Below, piece by piece: positions 5,203 to 5,242 of a stretch of DNA of 5,242 nt. The translations under genes were made by a program, and so were the position numbers. The stretch is taken from contig CAZDKX010000332.1 in the NCBI GenBank assembly GCA_964505935.1, positions 1 through 5,242 on the forward strand. Direction: 5' to 3'. How positions within the stretch are numbered: the first letter of the stretch is position 1; each line of letters opens with the position of its first letter. The DNA is from JADGQM01 sp964505935 (GTDB lineage Bacteria > Desulfobacterota > Syntrophobacteria > Syntrophobacterales > Syntrophobacteraceae). Under the pieces are notes generated by a model, which saw nothing but the letters and a program-made list of their open reading frames with translations, was not told the DNA's origin and ran no database searches.

Positions 5203-5242
5203 GTTGCGAGTTGCGGGTTGCGAGTTGCGAGTTGCGGGTTGC
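5203..5242. repeat. Heptamer tandem repeat, GTTGCGA/G-type, running off the window
   Basis: At least 5.7 units of GTTGCG(A/G) begin 10 bp after the regulator's stop codon and continue past the window edge. The last base of each unit alternates A, G, A, A, G. The period equals that of the array at 2666-2725 while the unit sequence differs. Confidence 0.93.

Overview
The window is bacterial chromosome with five recognisable protein genes. It most resembles a Desulfuromonadales/Geobacter-type (Desulfobacterota) genome. The grounds are the degenerate KaiC-like/XRE/cupin regulator, the short ferritin-like protein beginning MPEFGTPF, an Slp-type lipoprotein, and two heptameric tandem repeats between genes. 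This assignment rests on family knowledge and not on any search.

Left part (1-1500). A HAD-superfamily hydrolase lies on the minus strand (278-991, possibly extended to 1192). Beyond its stop, 1-277 holds no convincing gene. Between its start and the next gene is a leader with two perfect hairpins and a weak promoter candidate.

Middle (1496-2725). Two plus-strand genes follow. The first is a 102-residue ferritin-like protein with a strong ribosome binding site. The second is sfsA, complete with the family's D...E-x-K nuclease-like residues. The 100 bp between them carry a nested inverted repeat. A 60-bp heptamer repeat closes the region, ending exactly at the stop codon of the convergent slp gene.

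Right part (2725-5242). slp (minus strand) encodes an outer-membrane-type lipoprotein with an odd aromatic/proline tail. The 611 bp between slp and the divergent regulator have no credible gene. They contain a palindromic repeat of about 130 bp with 10-bp terminal inverted repeats, a 9-bp tandem repeat carrying a TATAAT on the minus strand, and a C tract. The last gene encodes a 432-residue regulator. Its RecA/KaiC-like domain has lost the Walker A lysine, and it is fused to an XRE helix-turn-helix and a cupin. A second heptamer repeat follows it and runs off the window.

The genes do not form one pathway. Gene order (minus, plus, plus, minus, plus) indicates mostly separate transcription units, with only the ferritin-like gene and sfsA possibly co-transcribed. 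The best candidate for under-described biology is the three-domain regulator. No phage, CRISPR, toxin-antitoxin or transposase genes are visible.
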